From NCBI GenBank assembly GCA_013396525.1, contig VWYX01000823.1, positions 186,001 to 250,000 on the forward strand: a stretch of DNA of 64,000 nucleotides, in the 5' to 3' direction. The position numbers were made by a program, and so were the translations under genes. A model generated the notes under the pieces. That model saw nothing but the letters and a program-made list of their open reading frames with translations. It was not told the DNA's origin and did no database searches. This DNA is from Chaetorhynchus papuensis (lineage: Eukaryota > Chordata > Aves > Passeriformes > Rhipiduridae). Positions 61,161 to 64,000 of this stretch are shown piece by piece; the first letter of the stretch is position 1; every line of letters begins with the position of its first letter.

Positions 61161-63606
61161 GGTCTTTAGGAGTCATAAATCTGTCTAGACCATAATTATT
61201 TCCTTGAAATTGTTCCTGATGATGTTTCTGCTCTTAGGGAAATTTGTGAAAGTCAAATCACCTCCTGTTGCAGGATGCTCAGAAATGTCTGTTACCGATT
61301 AATGCACAAATGAAGGGAATATGTCAGATGCTAAATGTATCTGAAAGGAATTTTCTCGCACTGTTGTTTTTATGTTTTGATCATCGCTCCTACAATGACT
61401 TTGAGCTGTGCCATCACAATAGGAGCTGGAGACCCGAGTGGCAATATAAATATAGAGAAGAAGGCAGGTGTTTCCTAAGTCACATCTTTTTTTTCACTCA
61501 GACATAGGAAAAGCATTTAATATGTTTAAACTTTAGAAGTCTTTTGCATAATGTCTTTTATCACACAAAGAGGAGAATTTAGTTGACTTGCTGAGCTTTC
61601 CAAAGATGGAAACAGAACATTAGCATGCATATTTTTCTCTTTTGTATATGAAATTGCAGTAGCTCACTGAGCAACCACATCTGCTAGTTCTGATAATACC
61701 TTTGGTTGTAAATAAAAAATTGCATGATCCCTTGATGGAATATTTGATGATGATTATTAAAAAAACAGTTAAGGGAGGGACACCTCCAGATATCCAGACA
61801 CAAAACCTATAATGTGAATATTTTCATGTATGCACAAAGATTGAAATCTTAGCAACCTTAAAGATTTCCTAAAGAATAGGAATTCTAGAAGTAAGAATTC
61901 AGGTATAGTATTCAATTTTGTATTTAAATATTAGAGGAGGAATGTTGATACGTTACGAGGATCACCATTTTAGCATATATGCTCTTTTAGTAGATGCCTG
62001 GTTTATTAGGTCTCTTCAGCTGTTATGAATATTATTTCATGAAACAGACTGTGGACGTTGAGTGTTTTGCATCCATTGCTAGAGTGTTTGGAGACATAAA
62101 GGTAGAAATACAGAGTTCTTACAAAACCCATTAGATTTTTAAATACAATTGAAAATCCTTCATTCCCCTTATAATAAATGTGCATTTAAAAGTACCCTTT
62201 GTTAATACTGCTGGCTGCAGGGGTGTATTTCAGCTCTGCTTTTCTTACTGTTCTTTCTCCATTTCTCATTTGCCTTTTCTTATGTGTTTACCTTCTTTGT
62301 GTCATTGTAAAATTACAAGTGTTTAGAGAAGGTAAACTTTATCATCTCCTGATAGGACTGGTCTCATTAGGCCCTTTTCACACAGGCAGCCTGTGCACAC
62401 TTTCCTTTGCTATTGTGATTAACTGTACCATTGGCTAAAATGGCTTCTTGCAATTCCTGGAATTGAAAAGTGTGTGAGGTAGATCAGGCGGTGATTGCTG
62501 CCTCTAACAGCCTGTCACAGGCATCTCATGTGCATGTTCAGCCTTGGAGCGACAAGAATTTGGCTCATGTGTGCTGCAGTGAAGTTTTAGAGCAGCCCTG
62601 TGAAGGGACAGCTCTGTTTTCAAGAAAGAAGGAGAAACGGGTCTTTAGGAATTATAAATTGTATTTATATGCAGCCAGTACTCTTCAGCCAGAATGACAC
62701 TTTCCCTGCATTGGCAAGCATGACAGCACAGTCAGCCCAGAGGAGGTTTTGCCATACACATAATTTACACATAATTTGAATATTATACCAAATAAAGCAA
62801 TGAATTGCTGATGCTGAAAATATCCCTACATTCAGGTGTCTTCCCACCCTTGTTAGTTCCAGTAGAGAAGCTACAGTTCAAACTGATGAGGTCAAAATCA
62901 GTCATACCTGAGATCAGTTCTGTTGAAAGGTTCATTAGATTGGGAGATTTTAATATACACACATTTACTGAATTTGGAAATTTATAGGAAAGCCCCAGAT
63001 TGTTTTGGAATTGGTTACGAAAGCTTGAATGCCACTCCAGTAGTAATGATATGCTCTGAGCCCTAACTGGTCGTTGCTGCCCTTAGTTCTGATGTGCTGT
63101 TATTGCAGAAGATGTCATGAATGCATTCAATGTTGGACTAGTAATAGCTTCCTTCCTATGCTACAAAAATCCTTTATGTGGCAGATTGATGATATGATCA
63201 TTAATAATGAGGAGTCGATGTTAGCAGATCATACATAAGCCAACACAAAAAATCAGGTTCTTAAGGGGTATGAATGGCTGGTGGTCACAGAGCTGGTGGA
63301 AAAAAGTGCTTGTCTAGCTCTTTGCTATCCCTGTTACAAATGACTGACATCACTCAGATTTGCCAAAATAAATTAGGTCAAAATAGTTTAAATGCTTTCT
63401 AGGTTAAAACAATTGCATAAGCAGTACTGAAAGCACAGTAGAAATGACAGTCCATGCTGGAGTGGTGGTGAAAGGCAAGGGCGAGGTAGTCTTCACCATA
63501 TTCAGGTGCATCCGAAAGGTCTTGAGGTCATGTTTAAAACTGCTACAAGAAATGCATCCTCAAGGTCAAACCAGTTTGAGTCAAACTGAAAAAAACCAAA
63601 CATAAA

Positions 63607-63628
63607 ATGTTGCATCAATATGCAACAT
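63607..63628. repeat. Perfect 9-bp inverted repeat with 4-nt spacer
   Basis: ATGTTGCAT at 63607-63615 and ATGCAACAT at 63620-63628 are exact reverse complements around CAAT. Short and possibly chance. Confidence 0.8.
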
Positions 63629-64000
63629 CTAACCACAGAGGAAGTAATATTTGCGATTATTCATTCTTGTATTAACAGCTGCCTAATGCCAAGATATTTT
63701 TAATAGAAGACAAAATATATTTGAGCAGTAAGGCTGCTCACTGTGCACCTGGACAGGAAGGACACAAGTGCTTTATATCAGAAAAGAATGGTGCCCAAAG
63801 AATGCAGAAGAAATTCAGCAACATCTAAATCAGAAATGTCCTTATTTATTTTTTTAAATAATTACTGAAAACAGTATAAGACCCTGAAATCAGTGTCACC
63901 ATGTTTCTCTGTATCTAATTGAACATTTATAATTAAATGAAAAGAAGTCCCACCTTATTGTCGTGAACTTTACCAGGGTTTATTAAACTATTTGCATGTC

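Larger units (their letters stand above)
1..64000 (+). other. PTPRM: PTPRM gene body, internal part (partial at both ends)
   Basis: The six exons found here, in order and on the same strand, encode a continuous stretch of receptor-type tyrosine phosphatase mu, a type I membrane protein that mediates homophilic cell-cell adhesion and carries two cytoplasmic phosphatase domains (family knowledge). The match to PTPRM rather than to PTPRK, PTPRT or PTPRU is based on my memory of the paralogs. Near-verbatim segments such as TPKTLKIAEIQAR, DYEGVDASLNETATTITVLL and GDNRTYQGFWNPPLAPRKGY are diagnostic. Exon phases are mutually compatible at all five internal junctions. Neither the start codon nor the stop codon lies in the window. 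The large introns fit the known very large size of this locus. Confidence 0.93.
56373..64000 (+). other. PTPRM: PTPRM intron before the transmembrane exon (3' end outside window)
   Basis: Starts GTAAGAG, phase 1. At least 7,628 bp long. It contains an antisense CR1 tail, a palindromic ancient repeat, a 12-bp direct duplication near 58236 and a short inverted repeat at 63607-63628. No sequence resembling the expected transmembrane segment was seen. Confidence 0.85.

Noticed and set aside
56373..64000. Search for the PTPRM transmembrane exon
   Set aside because: No acceptor followed by an acidic linker and hydrophobic helix was found. CAG sites near 59218 and 61274 are followed by unrelated sequence.
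1..64000. CRISPR arrays, tRNA, rRNA, operons, bacterial-type systems
   Set aside because: Nothing of this kind is present; the window is intronic vertebrate DNA with one spliced gene.

Overview
The window is vertebrate nuclear DNA, almost certainly from a bird and probably a neoavian or songbird (inference). It is AT-rich, intron-dominated sequence with several CR1 LINE 3' ends (sense and antisense) and two LTR-like blocks of a kind I associate with songbird genomes. No bacterial, organellar or compact-genome features are present.

One gene explains all recognisable coding sequence: PTPRM, the R2B-type receptor protein tyrosine phosphatase mu, on the + strand. Six consecutive internal exons are supported (30104-30406, 41919-42028, 43236-43437, 46317-46422, 53257-53530, 56336-56372). 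They total 1032 nt, join in one frame without stops or frameshifts, and match the vertebrate PTPRM ectodomain. They cover the second to fourth fibronectin type III repeats, the juxtamembrane furin-type RTKR site, and the start of the linker to the membrane. Exons for the signal peptide, MAM, Ig and first FN3 repeat must lie to the left. The transmembrane and phosphatase exons must lie to the right.

Layout: 1-30103 is the end of a long upstream intron holding CR1 remnants, a 21-G run, a perfect 11-bp inverted repeat, low-complexity tracts and a possible conserved noncoding block. 30104-56372 is the six-exon cluster. Its introns carry a CT microsatellite, two solo-LTR-like insertions, two dispersed copies of an unidentified ~200-bp repeat, a 174-bp-period duplicated block, a 19-bp minisatellite and ancient SINE/LINE tails. 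56373-64000 is the start of the next intron, with an antisense CR1 and a palindromic ancient repeat.

The most notable points are a GC-AG intron after the furin-site exon, a strong decoy acceptor 146 bp upstream of the FN3-2 exon that would cause premature termination, an apparent extra cysteine in FN3-2, and the unclassified repeat pair. I found no second gene, RNA gene or novel multi-gene system.
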